A DNA stretch of 17,870 nt from Pyrinomonadaceae bacterium (GTDB lineage: Bacteria; Acidobacteriota; Blastocatellia; Pyrinomonadales; Pyrinomonadaceae), in the NCBI GenBank assembly GCA_014379075.1, contig JACMMN010000181.1:1-17870 (forward strand). The letters are read 5' to 3'. The notes beneath the pieces were generated by a model that saw only the letters and a list, made by a program, of their open reading frames with translations, was not told the origin of the DNA and did not search any database. The position numbers and the translations under genes were made by a program. This document shows, piece by piece, positions 1 through 6,148 of this stretch; within the stretch, counting starts at the first letter, position 1; each line of letters begins with the position of its first letter.

Positions 1-2
1 TC

Positions 3-1091
3 TTTCTGAACATTCTGGTGACGAGCGTATGCGATATGCGCTGCACACATTGTTTTTTCACGGAGGAACTGGACGACAGGCCGCGCAAGAAATTGCAGAT
101 GAAAACCGATGAGATCGCGAAGATCTCGGAAACGTTGGGCGGAAATCTTGGCGTTTTGGTGCTCGCCGGCGGCGAACCGTTTACTCGAAAGGATCTGCCG
201 GAGATCGTCCGCGCCTTTTACGAGAATAATAAGCTCGATTCCGTTTATCTGATGTCCAACGGGCAGATACACCAGCGGATTTTCCCGGATGTGACGCGCA
301 TTATGGAAGAATGCCCCAATTTGAACGTCACGGTAGCACTTGGCATCGACGGAATGCAGGCCGCGCACGAGAAGATCCGGCGGAAAGAAGGAAGCTGGGA
401 TAAGGCGATCCACACGGCCCGCACGCTGCAGCAGATGAAGGCGGAGCAGTTTCCGCAGCTCGATATTCAGACTTGTACCTGCGTGATGCGTTCGAATGAG
501 GATACGATCTTCGACTGGTATGACTTTTTGAAGCACGACCTCAAGCCGGATAAGGTAAATATCAATTATATTCGCCCGCCGTCGGCCGATCCGAACGAAC
601 TGAATTTCGACCATAAGCGTTACGGACAGTTGTCGCAGATGATCCTAGACGATACGAAAAATGCCGTATTGAAGAACAGTTACGGCGGCAAATCGGGCTT
701 TTTCAAGGCCGCGGTCGATCTGTACATGCACGATCTGATCACTAAAACAAAGGAAGAGGAAAAGGCACAGTTGAAATGCTACGCCGGAAGCGCCGGTGCG
801 GTGATCTACGATAACGGAGCACTTTCTTCGTGCGAAAATAAATCGGACGTGCTGAACCTGCGTGATTTCGAATGGGATTTCCAGACAGCGTGGAAAACAA
901 AGGAAATGGACGCCCGCCGCAAAGAAGCCGGAGCGGGATGCCATTGCACGCACGAATCGAACTGTTATTACCCGTCGCTGCCGTTCAACGCCGGCCATCT
1001 GATCAAGATCAAAAAGCTCGAAAGACAGATGAAAAAAGCGGCCAAGGATATGAGCTTTGCCGCCGCAAGGGAAATTGCCCTGAAGGCTTAA
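3..1091 (+). CDS. Radical SAM protein with SPASM-like C-terminal cysteines (5' end outside window)
   Basis: The reading frame is open to the window edge. The codons before the GTG at 18 read F-L-N-I-L, the usual lead-in to a radical SAM core, so the true start lies upstream and 362 residues are visible. The cluster motif C-x3-C-x2-C is at visible residues 10, 14 and 17 (VCDMRCTHCFF), where the cysteines would hold a [4Fe-4S] cluster that cleaves S-adenosylmethionine. It is followed by the SAM-binding GGEP in LAGGEPFTRKDL. The C-terminal third has more cysteines (KCYAG, SSCEN, GCHCTHESNC), resembling the SPASM/twitch region that holds auxiliary clusters in peptide- and natural-product-modifying enzymes. 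The substrate cannot be read from the sequence. No precursor-peptide gene is visible. The neighbours are a glycosyltransferase and an SDR, so a role in lipid or metabolite modification is as likely as peptide maturation. Confidence 0.9.
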   Translation, partial: FLNILVTSVCDMRCTHCFFTEELDDRPRKKLQMKTDEIAKISETLGGNLGVLVLAGGEPFTRKDLPEIVRAFYENNKLDSVYLMSNGQIHQRIFPDVTRIMEECPNLNVTVALGIDGMQAAHEKIRRKEGSWDKAIHTARTLQQMKAEQFPQLDIQTCTCVMRSNEDTIFDWYDFLKHDLKPDKVNINYIRPPSADPNELNFDHKRYGQLSQMILDDTKNAVLKNSYGGKSGFFKAAVDLYMHDLITKTKEEEKAQLKCYAGSAGAVIYDNGALSSCENKSDVLNLRDFEWDFQTAWKTKEMDARRKEAGAGCHCTHESNCYYPSLPFNAGHLIKIKKLERQMKKAAKDMSFAAAREIALKA

Positions 1092-1097
1092 GAATTT

Positions 1098-1379
1098 ATG
1101 TTGGTTTATAAGGCTAGTTATAAATATCTACAGGACGGCATTCATGGCGAGGTTGTTGATTTTCCGGGTGTGATCACTTGCGGCCGGAATATTAAAGAAA
1201 CTCGTACACTTCTTGCGGGAGCCCTGGAAGATATGGCAGAAACCAGCATTGTTATGGGGGAGCCTTTGCCTCTCCCTAACCCTGAGATACGAGATCTTGA
1301 CGCTGATTTCGATGAGCCGATCCATTTGATACTTAGTGCCGGGACCCTAGTGAATGTTCGGCCCAGAGCCTTAACATGA
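1098..1379 (+). CDS. hicB: HicB-family antitoxin (UPF0150-like)
   Basis: This 93-residue protein shows the HicB/UPF0150 pattern: an N-terminal beta strand (YKASYKYLQDG), then the EVVDFPGVITCG segment, then a helix beginning with an ExxxxLAGALEDM-like stretch. HicB antitoxins neutralise HicA mRNA interferases by direct binding, and some also repress their own operon. The gene starts 6 bases after the upstream radical SAM stop with only a weak AAGG ahead of it, and its stop overlaps the hicA start as ATGA (1376-1379), the usual translational coupling of this pair. Antitoxin-before-toxin order is common for this subgroup. I see no DNA-binding domain at the C-terminus. Because the partner toxin is frameshifted, the gene may now be a solitary antitoxin. 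Confidence 0.75.
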   Translation: MLVYKASYKYLQDGIHGEVVDFPGVITCGRNIKETRTLLAGALEDMAETSIVMGEPLPLPNPEIRDLDADFDEPIHLILSAGTLVNVRPRALT

Positions 1380-1560
1380 AGCGTCGCGATTTGATTCGTC
1401 ATCTGGAATCGAACGGATGTCGCCTCTTGAGAGAAGGGGGCAGTCATTCAATTTATGAGAATGCGTGAACAAAAAGCGGACATCGGTTCCGCGTCATGTT
1501 GAAATCGCTGATTACACTGCAATGAAGATCTGTAAGCAATTGGACATACGACAACCATAA
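1376..1560 (+). pseudogene. hicA: hicA mRNA-interferase toxin, frameshifted
   Basis: From the ATG at 1376 the frame reads MKRRDLIRHLESNGCRLLRE and on through GGSHSIYENA, then stops at TGA 1466-1468 after 30 residues. The GGSH motif with the presumed catalytic His24 and the start of the double-stranded-RNA-binding-like fold are present. The remaining HicA sequence continues in another frame from 1465: VNKKRTSVPRH, VEIADYTAMKICKQLDI, stop TAA 1558-1560. One extra G at about 1465 (GCG-GTG instead of GCGTG) would restore a toxin of about 61 residues of normal family length. The toxin is therefore broken by a single-base deletion, or the assembly has an indel error here. The shifted frame ends directly against the GTG start of the next gene. 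Confidence 0.75.
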
Positions 1561-2754
1561 GTGCAGCCAAATACCCCAAAAATCCTCATAATCTCATCCG
1601 ACACCGGCGGCGGGCACCGTTCGGCCGCTCAGGCTTTGTCTGAGGGTTTGGAGAAGATCTGGCTGGGCGATTCGCCTGTCGTTCGCGTAATTAAAGCGGC
1701 CGAGGAATCGCACAGGATCACGGATAGACTGGTAAATGTTTACAACTGGATATTGCGGCATAAACAGGGCTGGATGAAATATCTTTACTGGGCGGTGAAT
1801 AAGTTTCGCCCGGAGAAAAGCGAATTTTTCCAGAAACGGTGCATGGTCTATCTCAAGGCTCAGTTCGAAAAGTGGTGCCCGCATATCGTCGTCAGCGTTC
1901 ACCCGCTGACGCAGCATATTTTTGGCCGCGTCCTGCGCGAGCTTAATTTAACATCGCAGATACCGCTGGTGACGATCGTTACCGATCCGTGCTACGGCTT
2001 CTGGAAGGGCTGGGCATGCGACGATGTTTCGCTATATCTGGTGGCAAATGCCGAGGCCCGGCAGCAGCTGCTCGATTATGGGGTTTCGTCGGAGAAGATC
2101 AAGATCTCGGGGCTTCCGCTGCATCCGAAGTTTCGCGAGGTCGACGAAACCGCGGCACAGGATGCCCGTCGTGCCTTCGGACTCGATCCTGATAAATTTA
2201 CCGTCTTCGTGAATGCCGGCTGGGTCGGCGGCGGAAATATTCCAAAAATATTTAAGGAACTCGTCCGCGGCGAATTGGACGTGCAGGCAATATTTCTGGC
2301 CGGTAAAAATGAGGAACTTCGTAAGGAAGCCGAAGAAATTGCCAAACACGCTAAGTTTCCGGTCAAGGTCATCGGATATTCCGACGAGATCGAAAAGCTT
2401 ATGCACTCGGCCAACGTGATGATATCGAAGCTCGGAGGTTTGACGACCTTTGAGGCTTTAGCCTGCCGTTTGCCGATCATTGCCGATGCGACGACGAATC
2501 CGATGCCGCAGGAAGCGGGAACCGTCCAGCTTATTTCAGACCGTGGTGCCGGAATTTTGCTCAAACGATCTGTCGACATTGTTCCGACCATTCGGTCCCT
2601 CGTCGGGAATTCACGGCGCTATACCGACATGAAAGCTGCTACGGCCGGGTTGGCAATGCCGAATGCCACGGAGATGATAATCCGGGAAATTACGGCTCTT
2701 CTGCCGGGCCACACGCAGTCCAAACAGCCTCTGGCCCTTCCGGCCCAGGTCTGA
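1561..2754 (+). CDS. MGDG synthase/UgtP-like glycosyltransferase (GT28)
   Basis: This 397-residue protein has the two Rossmann halves of the monogalactosyldiacylglycerol-synthase family. The N-terminal domain begins KILIISSDTGGGHRSAA (residues 8-23), whose GGGH loop is typical for diacylglycerol glycosyltransferases. The C-terminal GT28 domain has the nucleotide-sugar-binding stretch KLGGLTTFEAL (290-300) and PMPQEAGTVQLI (314-325). Known members transfer galactose or glucose from UDP-sugar to diacylglycerol at the inner membrane face. No signal peptide or transmembrane helix is evident, fitting a peripheral membrane enzyme. The start is GTG at 1561, forced because an in-frame TAA immediately precedes it; no clear Shine-Dalgarno is visible. 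Acceptor and sugar are inferred only from the family. Glycosylation of another lipid or a polyketide-like product is possible given the radical SAM and SDR neighbours. Confidence 0.85.
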   Translation: MQPNTPKILIISSDTGGGHRSAAQALSEGLEKIWLGDSPVVRVIKAAEESHRITDRLVNVYNWILRHKQGWMKYLYWAVNKFRPEKSEFFQKRCMVYLKAQFEKWCPHIVVSVHPLTQHIFGRVLRELNLTSQIPLVTIVTDPCYGFWKGWACDDVSLYLVANAEARQQLLDYGVSSEKIKISGLPLHPKFREVDETAAQDARRAFGLDPDKFTVFVNAGWVGGGNIPKIFKELVRGELDVQAIFLAGKNEELRKEAEEIAKHAKFPVKVIGYSDEIEKLMHSANVMISKLGGLTTFEALACRLPIIADATTNPMPQEAGTVQLISDRGAGILLKRSVDIVPTIRSLVGNSRRYTDMKAATAGLAMPNATEMIIREITALLPGHTQSKQPLALPAQV

Positions 2755-2844
2755 TTTTCAATTTTCCGTACTTGTCAGTTTTCCTCTATTTAATTACCCT
2801 TTTCTATTAGTCGAAAAAGTCCGCATCAATCTGGAGAAATCAAA

Positions 2845-3594
2845 TTGAGTCTTTTACTTGAAGGAAAACGTGCGTTTGTGTCCGGCGGAACGCGCGGCAT
2901 CGGTGCCGCGATCTGCGAAGTGTTTGCCCGCGAAGGCGCCGATGTCGCCTTTAATTACCATTCGCGCGACGATCTTGCCGAAGAGGTCAAAGCAAAGATC
3001 GAAGCCTATGGCCGCAAGGCTTTGGCTTATAAGGTCTCTGTCACAGACCGTTTTGGAATGAAGCACATCGCCCGCGAGATCTTCGATGCGTGGGGTCCGA
3101 TAAATGTGCTGGTCAACAACGCCGCCGTTAACAAAGGCGATAACTTTGCCACGACCACGGATAGATCGTGGGATTACGTCGTCGATACCAATGTCGGCAG
3201 TTTGTTCGCCGTCACGAAACCATTTTATAAGCAGATGATCCGGGCAAAAATGGGCTCGATCCTGAATATTACTTCCGTGGGAGCAATTCGGTCCCTTCCA
3301 ACGTCCGTTCATTACGCGACTTCAAAGGCCGCGATGATCGGTTTTACCAAATGCCTTTCCCGCGAAGCGGCAAATTTCGGCATCGTGGTAAATGCTATCG
3401 CAGCCGGTATTTTTGATACCGATCTGGGAAATACTCTGCCCGAAAGGCTTTTGCAAATGCACGATTTTTGGGTGTCGAAGGGAAGAACAGGTAAGCCTTC
3501 AGAACTTGCCGAATACGCGGCTTTCATGGTCAGCGACCGCAACAGTTTTATGAACGGCGAGGTGGTGATCGTGGACGGCGGAGCGGTTACTTAA
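2845..3594 (+). CDS. Short-chain dehydrogenase/reductase, FabG-like
   Basis: This 249-residue protein is a classical SDR. It has a TGxxxGIG-type cofactor loop, here SGGTRGIG (residues 13-20), NNAA (91-94), the active-site Asn116 (VDTNVGS), Ser144 (NITSVGAI) and Tyr157/Lys161 (YATSK). It would reduce a keto group, or oxidise an alcohol, using NAD(P)H. FabG-type members reduce 3-oxoacyl-ACP. The usual PG after the NAIA stretch is replaced by A187-G188, a mild deviation. The start is TTG at 2845, supported by GGAG at 2833-2836 with 8-base spacing; no ATG in frame gives a full Rossmann loop. It lies 90 bases after the glycosyltransferase on the same strand. I would not assign it as the housekeeping fabG because no other fatty-acid genes are near. 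Confidence 0.85.
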   Translation: MSLLLEGKRAFVSGGTRGIGAAICEVFAREGADVAFNYHSRDDLAEEVKAKIEAYGRKALAYKVSVTDRFGMKHIAREIFDAWGPINVLVNNAAVNKGDNFATTTDRSWDYVVDTNVGSLFAVTKPFYKQMIRAKMGSILNITSVGAIRSLPTSVHYATSKAAMIGFTKCLSREAANFGIVVNAIAAGIFDTDLGNTLPERLLQMHDFWVSKGRTGKPSELAEYAAFMVSDRNSFMNGEVVIVDGGAVT

Positions 3595-3661
3595 GTTTGG
3601 AAAGATATATCGTTGGGTTTTGATCCGTCAGTGCTCAAGTTTTCGGGGCCATGCAGAAACG

Positions 3662-3673
3662 TTCATTAATGAA
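3662..3673. promoter_or_regulatory. Perfect 12-bp palindrome next to the ferritin operator
   Basis: TTCATTAATGAA is a perfect inverted repeat ending three bases before the 7-1-7 operator. It may be a second half of a composite binding site or coincidental AT-rich symmetry. Confidence 0.3.
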
Positions 3674-3675
3674 AC

Positions 3676-3690
3676 TGAAATTGAATTTCA
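3676..3690. promoter_or_regulatory. 7-1-7 inverted-repeat operator upstream of the ferritin-like gene
   Basis: TGAAATT-G-AATTTCA is a perfect 7-1-7 dyad. A second overlapping dyad, ATTGAA-T-TTCAAT (3680-3692), is offset by three bases. The same core occurs at 4638-4652. The layout is that of Fur-superfamily boxes (consensus TGATAAT-N-ATTATCA), from which it differs at the fourth base of each arm and its neighbour. The centre lies about 74 bases upstream of the predicted transcription start of the ferritin-like gene, a position where an activator rather than a repressor would act. The identity of the binding protein is inference. Confidence 0.6.
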
Positions 3691-3721
3691 ATTCTAAGTT
3701 ATTGAAAATAAAGTATTTAGC

Positions 3722-3750
3722 TTGACTTCGTGTTTTCACTGCGGTAATAT
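3722..3750 (+). promoter_or_regulatory. Sigma-70-type promoter of the ferritin-like gene
   Basis: TTGACT (3722-3727), a 17-base spacer and TAATAT (3745-3750) form a near-consensus promoter. Transcription would start near 3757 and leave a leader of about 31 bases before the ATG at 3788. Confidence 0.65.
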
Positions 3751-3787
3751 TTCTTTTAGTCGATCCTACCGGATCCGGAGTGAATTT

Positions 3788-4249
3788 ATGGCAAGAGCGG
3801 AATTGGTTGAAAATTTGAACAAGGCTTTGAGCCTGGAGCTTGCGGGTGTTATACAGTATTCGCAGCACAGCTATCTTGTAACCGGAACAGACAGAGAGGT
3901 TTACAAGAAATGGTTCCGTGATCAGGCGGAAGAAGCACAGGATCACGCAGAAGTGCTCGGCGACAAGATCGTTGCGCTTGGCGGTATTCCAGGTGTCGAG
4001 CCTGCGATGATCCGTCAATCGATCGATCTGAAGGAAATGCTCAAGCAGGACCTCGAGTTAGAGAGGGAAGCGATAGCCATATACATGGCCGCGTGGGCTT
4101 CGTGCGATGATAACGATCTGCCGCAAAAATTCTGGCTTGAAGGCCAGATCTCCGACGAGCAGATGCACATCGAAGAACTTGAGAAGCTGACTTCCGAACG
4201 AACGGCGAAAGTTAATTCGGAACGGATCATTTTACGAGAGGTTAGTTAG
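3788..4249 (+). CDS. Ferritin-like (bacterioferritin-family) iron protein
   Basis: This 153-residue four-helix-bundle protein would oxidise Fe(II) at a di-iron centre and probably store iron in a cage. Visible ligand candidates in helix order are Glu17 (SLELAG), Glu48/Glu49 with His53 (AEEAQDHAE), Glu92 or Glu94 (LELEREA), and Glu124 with His127 (DEQMHIE). These are the positions expected for the E, E-H, E, E-H pattern of Bfr-like proteins, and the length is close to the 155-160 of the family. The Met used as haem ligand in bacterioferritin is absent next to the second Glu, so a haem-free member is likely. The spacing Glu49-x3-His53 is one longer than the usual ExxH. The start is ATG 3788, with GGAG at 3777-3780. 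An upstream in-frame extension (from 3722) is rejected because it runs through the promoter. Ferritin versus a DPS-like relative is not settled. Confidence 0.8.
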   Translation: MARAELVENLNKALSLELAGVIQYSQHSYLVTGTDREVYKKWFRDQAEEAQDHAEVLGDKIVALGGIPGVEPAMIRQSIDLKEMLKQDLELEREAIAIYMAAWASCDDNDLPQKFWLEGQISDEQMHIEELEKLTSERTAKVNSERIILREVS

Positions 4250-4282
4250 GCCGCATCCCTTTAATCGACCTTAGTATTAGTC

Positions 4283-4322
4283 AAAAAAAGGGAAAGCCTG
4301 GCGACACTCGCCGGGCTTTCCC
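4283..4322 (-). terminator. Intrinsic terminator of the small orphan gene
   Basis: Arms 4290-4304 and 4308-4322 form a 15-bp stem with one G-T wobble and a CAC loop. On the - strand it is followed by seven T (4289-4283). It lies 22 bases after the stop of the - gene ending at 4345. The + side lacks a U-tract, so termination of the ferritin transcript here would be weaker. Confidence 0.8.
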
Positions 4323-4344
4323 AGTATTGTACAGAGGAGAGAAC

Positions 4345-4620
4345 CTACGCGAATTTCGGAAACTCTAAAATTTTTGCGGGGACGATCTCTTCACCCGAAT
4401 CGCCTTTTTCCCGTTTGATCTTTATTCGTGCCGCGGTGATAACGCGGTGCAGTTCGTCCAGCATTTCGGCATCCAGCGACATCGTTTTTTGTGCGCACCA
4501 GCCGAGGTCGTCGGTCCAGGTCGAAAGCTTGAGAACGGTTTGATCGTCCTGAAGCGAGACATCGACCTTTTTTTCCTCGGAAAAAACCGGAGCGAATTTG
4601 AAAGCTGTATTACTCTGCAT
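4345..4620 (-). CDS. Small conserved-looking protein of unknown function under the shared operator
   Basis: I do not recognise this 91-residue protein. It begins MQSNTAFKFAPVFSEEKK, has a central strand-rich part (VDVSLQDDQTVLKLSTWTDDLGW), then a helix (SLDAEMLDELHRVITAARIKIKRE) and a charged tail. It has no signal peptide or membrane segment and one cysteine. I prefer ATG 4620 to the TTG at 4653: the predicted transcription start falls at about 4652, which would leave the TTG without a leader, although no Shine-Dalgarno is clear at either. It has its own promoter, an operator on its start point and its own terminator, so it is a regulated single-gene unit. Sharing the operator with a ferritin-like gene suggests a role in iron or metal stress, which is inference only. 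Confidence 0.65.
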   Translation of the reverse strand: MQSNTAFKFAPVFSEEKKVDVSLQDDQTVLKLSTWTDDLGWCAQKTMSLDAEMLDELHRVITAARIKIKREKGDSGEEIVPAKILEFPKFA

Positions 4621-4637
4621 AGATTTTGAGAAGAAAC

Positions 4638-4652
4638 TGAAATTCAATTTCA
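4638..4652. promoter_or_regulatory. 7-1-7 inverted-repeat operator on the start point of the orphan gene
   Basis: TGAAATT-C-AATTTCA is the same dyad as at 3676-3690 and differs only in the central base. Five further bases on the left (GAAAC) and two on the right (AT) are also shared. The site begins at the predicted transcription start (about 4652) of the - gene and covers roughly +1 to +15, a classical repressor position. Confidence 0.6.
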
Positions 4653-4658
4653 ATAAGG

Positions 4659-4686
4659 ATTATATCAAAAAAAATCATTCCGTCAA
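4659..4686 (-). promoter_or_regulatory. Sigma-70-type promoter of the orphan gene
   Basis: On the - strand TTGACG (4686-4681), a 16-base spacer and a consensus TATAAT (4664-4659). The -35 lies in the 3' arm of the upstream gene's terminator hairpin and the spacer contains its T-run. Confidence 0.65.
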
Positions 4687-4715
4687 CTTTATATACATAA
4701 AATCAGACGGAATGA
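4667..4715 (-). terminator. Intrinsic terminator of the SRPBCC-DUF2911 unit
   Basis: On the - strand TCATTCCGTC (4715-4706) pairs perfectly with GACGGAATGA (4684-4675). The 21-base loop can form an extra TTTAT/ATAAA stem. Eight T follow (4674-4667). It starts 22 bases after the DUF2911 stop codon. Confidence 0.75.
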
Positions 4716-4736
4716 CCTCTTTATTTCAAAAGTCGA

Positions 4737-5570
4737 CTATTTTTTAGTTTTCCATTCCGCCAGCGTCTTTTCAAAAGCAGGGTTATTGATCGCGGGAGTA
4801 GCGGCTTTGCCCACAGCTACGGCTTTTTCACCGGCGGCGATGGCGTCGGCGGTGCGGCCCATTTCCGCTAAAAGCAGTGCCTTGCTGCGTAGATTTCCGA
4901 AAGCTTCACGAATCTTGATCGAGCCTTCGACCCAGCCGAGAGCTTCCTCATAGTTAGCTGTCATTTTCTGATTAAGCACGTAATTCGCCATTTGAACCGG
5001 TTCATTTACCATCTTGCGGCGGGTGTCGTTCAGGAGCCGGGCTGAAACATCGCCGATGTCGACCGTGAACGGAACGGCGACCTTTTCCCAGCGGATCGCT
5101 ACCTCGGCGGTTTTGCCGGTTACGTTATCGATCTCGAACGACATTGTCTCGCGAAATTCGGCCGGCATCGGTTTCGCAGTCACGCGAATGGCGTCCAGTT
5201 TGGCGTCGTAAACGGTTCCCCACTGATCCCAGGTTTTATTGAAAATGATCGTCCAATCGGATTCGGTCGGGATAGTGTAGAGGCTGTATTTGCCCTTCGG
5301 CAATTTCTGCCCGCCGATGGTGACGTCGTTCGAAACCTCGAATACGGTTGCATTATTGGCACCAGTGCGCCAAACCTCGCCGTACGGTACAAGGCCGCCC
5401 CAAACTTTTCTGGCCTTTATATTCGGCCGGTGATAGATTATCGACACTTTCGTGTCACCCACGTTTTGAACTATCTCCTGGCGTTGGCTTTCACTAGGAA
5501 GCGTAAGCTGCGCAATTGCACTGATACTAAAAATTCCTGTAATAGCGAGCAGTAATATTATTTTTTTCAT
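4737..5570 (-). CDS. Secreted DUF2911-domain protein with helical C-terminus
   Basis: This 277-residue protein opens with a signal peptide (MKKIILLLAITGIFSISAIAQ, cut likely near residue 20), so it acts outside the inner membrane. Residues about 25-175 match the DUF2911 pattern: SIIYHRPNIKARKVWG, PYGEVWRTGANNATVFE and LPKGKYSLYTIP, followed by WTIIFNK. The domain's function is unknown. The remaining 90 residues form helices with a tetratricopeptide-like look (YEEALGWVEGSIKIREA, ALLLAEMGRTADAIAAGEKA). The start ATG overlaps the SRPBCC gene stop as ATGA (5567-5570), and GGAGAG lies within the end of the upstream gene, so the two are translationally coupled. An intrinsic terminator follows. Confidence 0.85.
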   Translation of the reverse strand: MKKIILLLAITGIFSISAIAQLTLPSESQRQEIVQNVGDTKVSIIYHRPNIKARKVWGGLVPYGEVWRTGANNATVFEVSNDVTIGGQKLPKGKYSLYTIPTESDWTIIFNKTWDQWGTVYDAKLDAIRVTAKPMPAEFRETMSFEIDNVTGKTAEVAIRWEKVAVPFTVDIGDVSARLLNDTRRKMVNEPVQMANYVLNQKMTANYEEALGWVEGSIKIREAFGNLRSKALLLAEMGRTADAIAAGEKAVAVGKAATPAINNPAFEKTLAEWKTKK

Positions 5571-6052
5571 TTTTCCAGTCTCTCCTTGGCTCTTTGAATA
5601 AATACCTTGATCATTTCGGTGATCTTTTTGCTCATTTCGCTGCTGATAACGCTTTCGCCGGCGATACCGGCGAGCATGTGAAGTTCGCGGGCAGATTTGC
5701 GGCGAAGTTCGACCATCTGCGAAAAATGTACGATCGTTACGTTTTTGGCTTTTTCAAGGAAATCAGCCGAATACCGCAAAAAATTCTGCGTCTCGACCGC
5801 GATCGGAAACCATTCGACGCGTTCGTCGGAATTTTCGGCGAGCTCGACAGCGAATTTTTGCGACATCGTGCCGACTACGGGTAGATCGGCATCTATCTTC
5901 CAGTGAGCAATACCCTTCGCGTCCTCGTAAATGCTGGCAACTCCGGGCATAAGATCGGCAAAATTTTTCTTGTCCCGGAAAAACTCACGGACCTTTTCCG
6001 CGCTCGACTTAAATTCTATCTGGTCGCTGTAACCTGCTTTGATGGTAAACAT
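5567..6052 (-). CDS. SRPBCC/CoxG-like lipid- or cofactor-binding fold protein
   Basis: This 161-residue protein looks like a START/Bet v1 (SRPBCC) fold. An N-terminal strand (GYSDQIEFKSSAEKVREFFRD) is followed by the typical KNFADLMPGVASI segment seen in CoxG/polyketide-cyclase-like members, then alternating strands, then a long C-terminal helix (ISSEMSKKITEMIKVFIQRAKERLE). Such proteins hold hydrophobic ligands in a cavity, and no catalytic residue can be named. No signal peptide is visible, so it should be cytoplasmic, in contrast to the coupled secreted DUF2911 partner. The start ATG at 6052 has no obvious Shine-Dalgarno, and alternative downstream starts would delete the first strand. Confidence 0.7.
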   Translation of the reverse strand: MFTIKAGYSDQIEFKSSAEKVREFFRDKKNFADLMPGVASIYEDAKGIAHWKIDADLPVVGTMSQKFAVELAENSDERVEWFPIAVETQNFLRYSADFLEKAKNVTIVHFSQMVELRRKSARELHMLAGIAGESVISSEMSKKITEMIKVFIQRAKERLEK

Positions 6053-6067
6053 AATGAATAGTTTCGA

Positions 6068-6148
6068 GAGTTCGTAGAGTTTGTAGAGTTTCAGAGTTAA
6101 GCAAACTTCGTCACTCCAAACCTACAAACCCACAAACTCTCTAAACTC
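6068..6148. repeat. Imperfect inverted repeat built of GAGTTTGTA-like units
   Basis: The left arm 6068-6091 is a tandem of GAGTTYGTA-like units (GAGTTCGTAGAGTTTGTAGA). The right arm 6118-6148 carries the complement (CTACAAACCCACAAACTCTC). The right arm abuts and slightly overlaps the stop codon of the M14 peptidase gene. There is no T-run after either side, so it is not a standard terminator. A REP-like element is the simplest reading. Confidence 0.55.

Noticed and set aside
3722..3787. N-terminal extension of the ferritin-like protein
   Set aside because: It is translated from the promoter region. The ATG at 3788 has a good ribosome-binding site and fits the family start.
3635..4018. 127-residue frame on the - strand opposite the ferritin-like gene
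   Set aside because: It spans the operator and promoter, has no family pattern and lies antisense to a clear gene.
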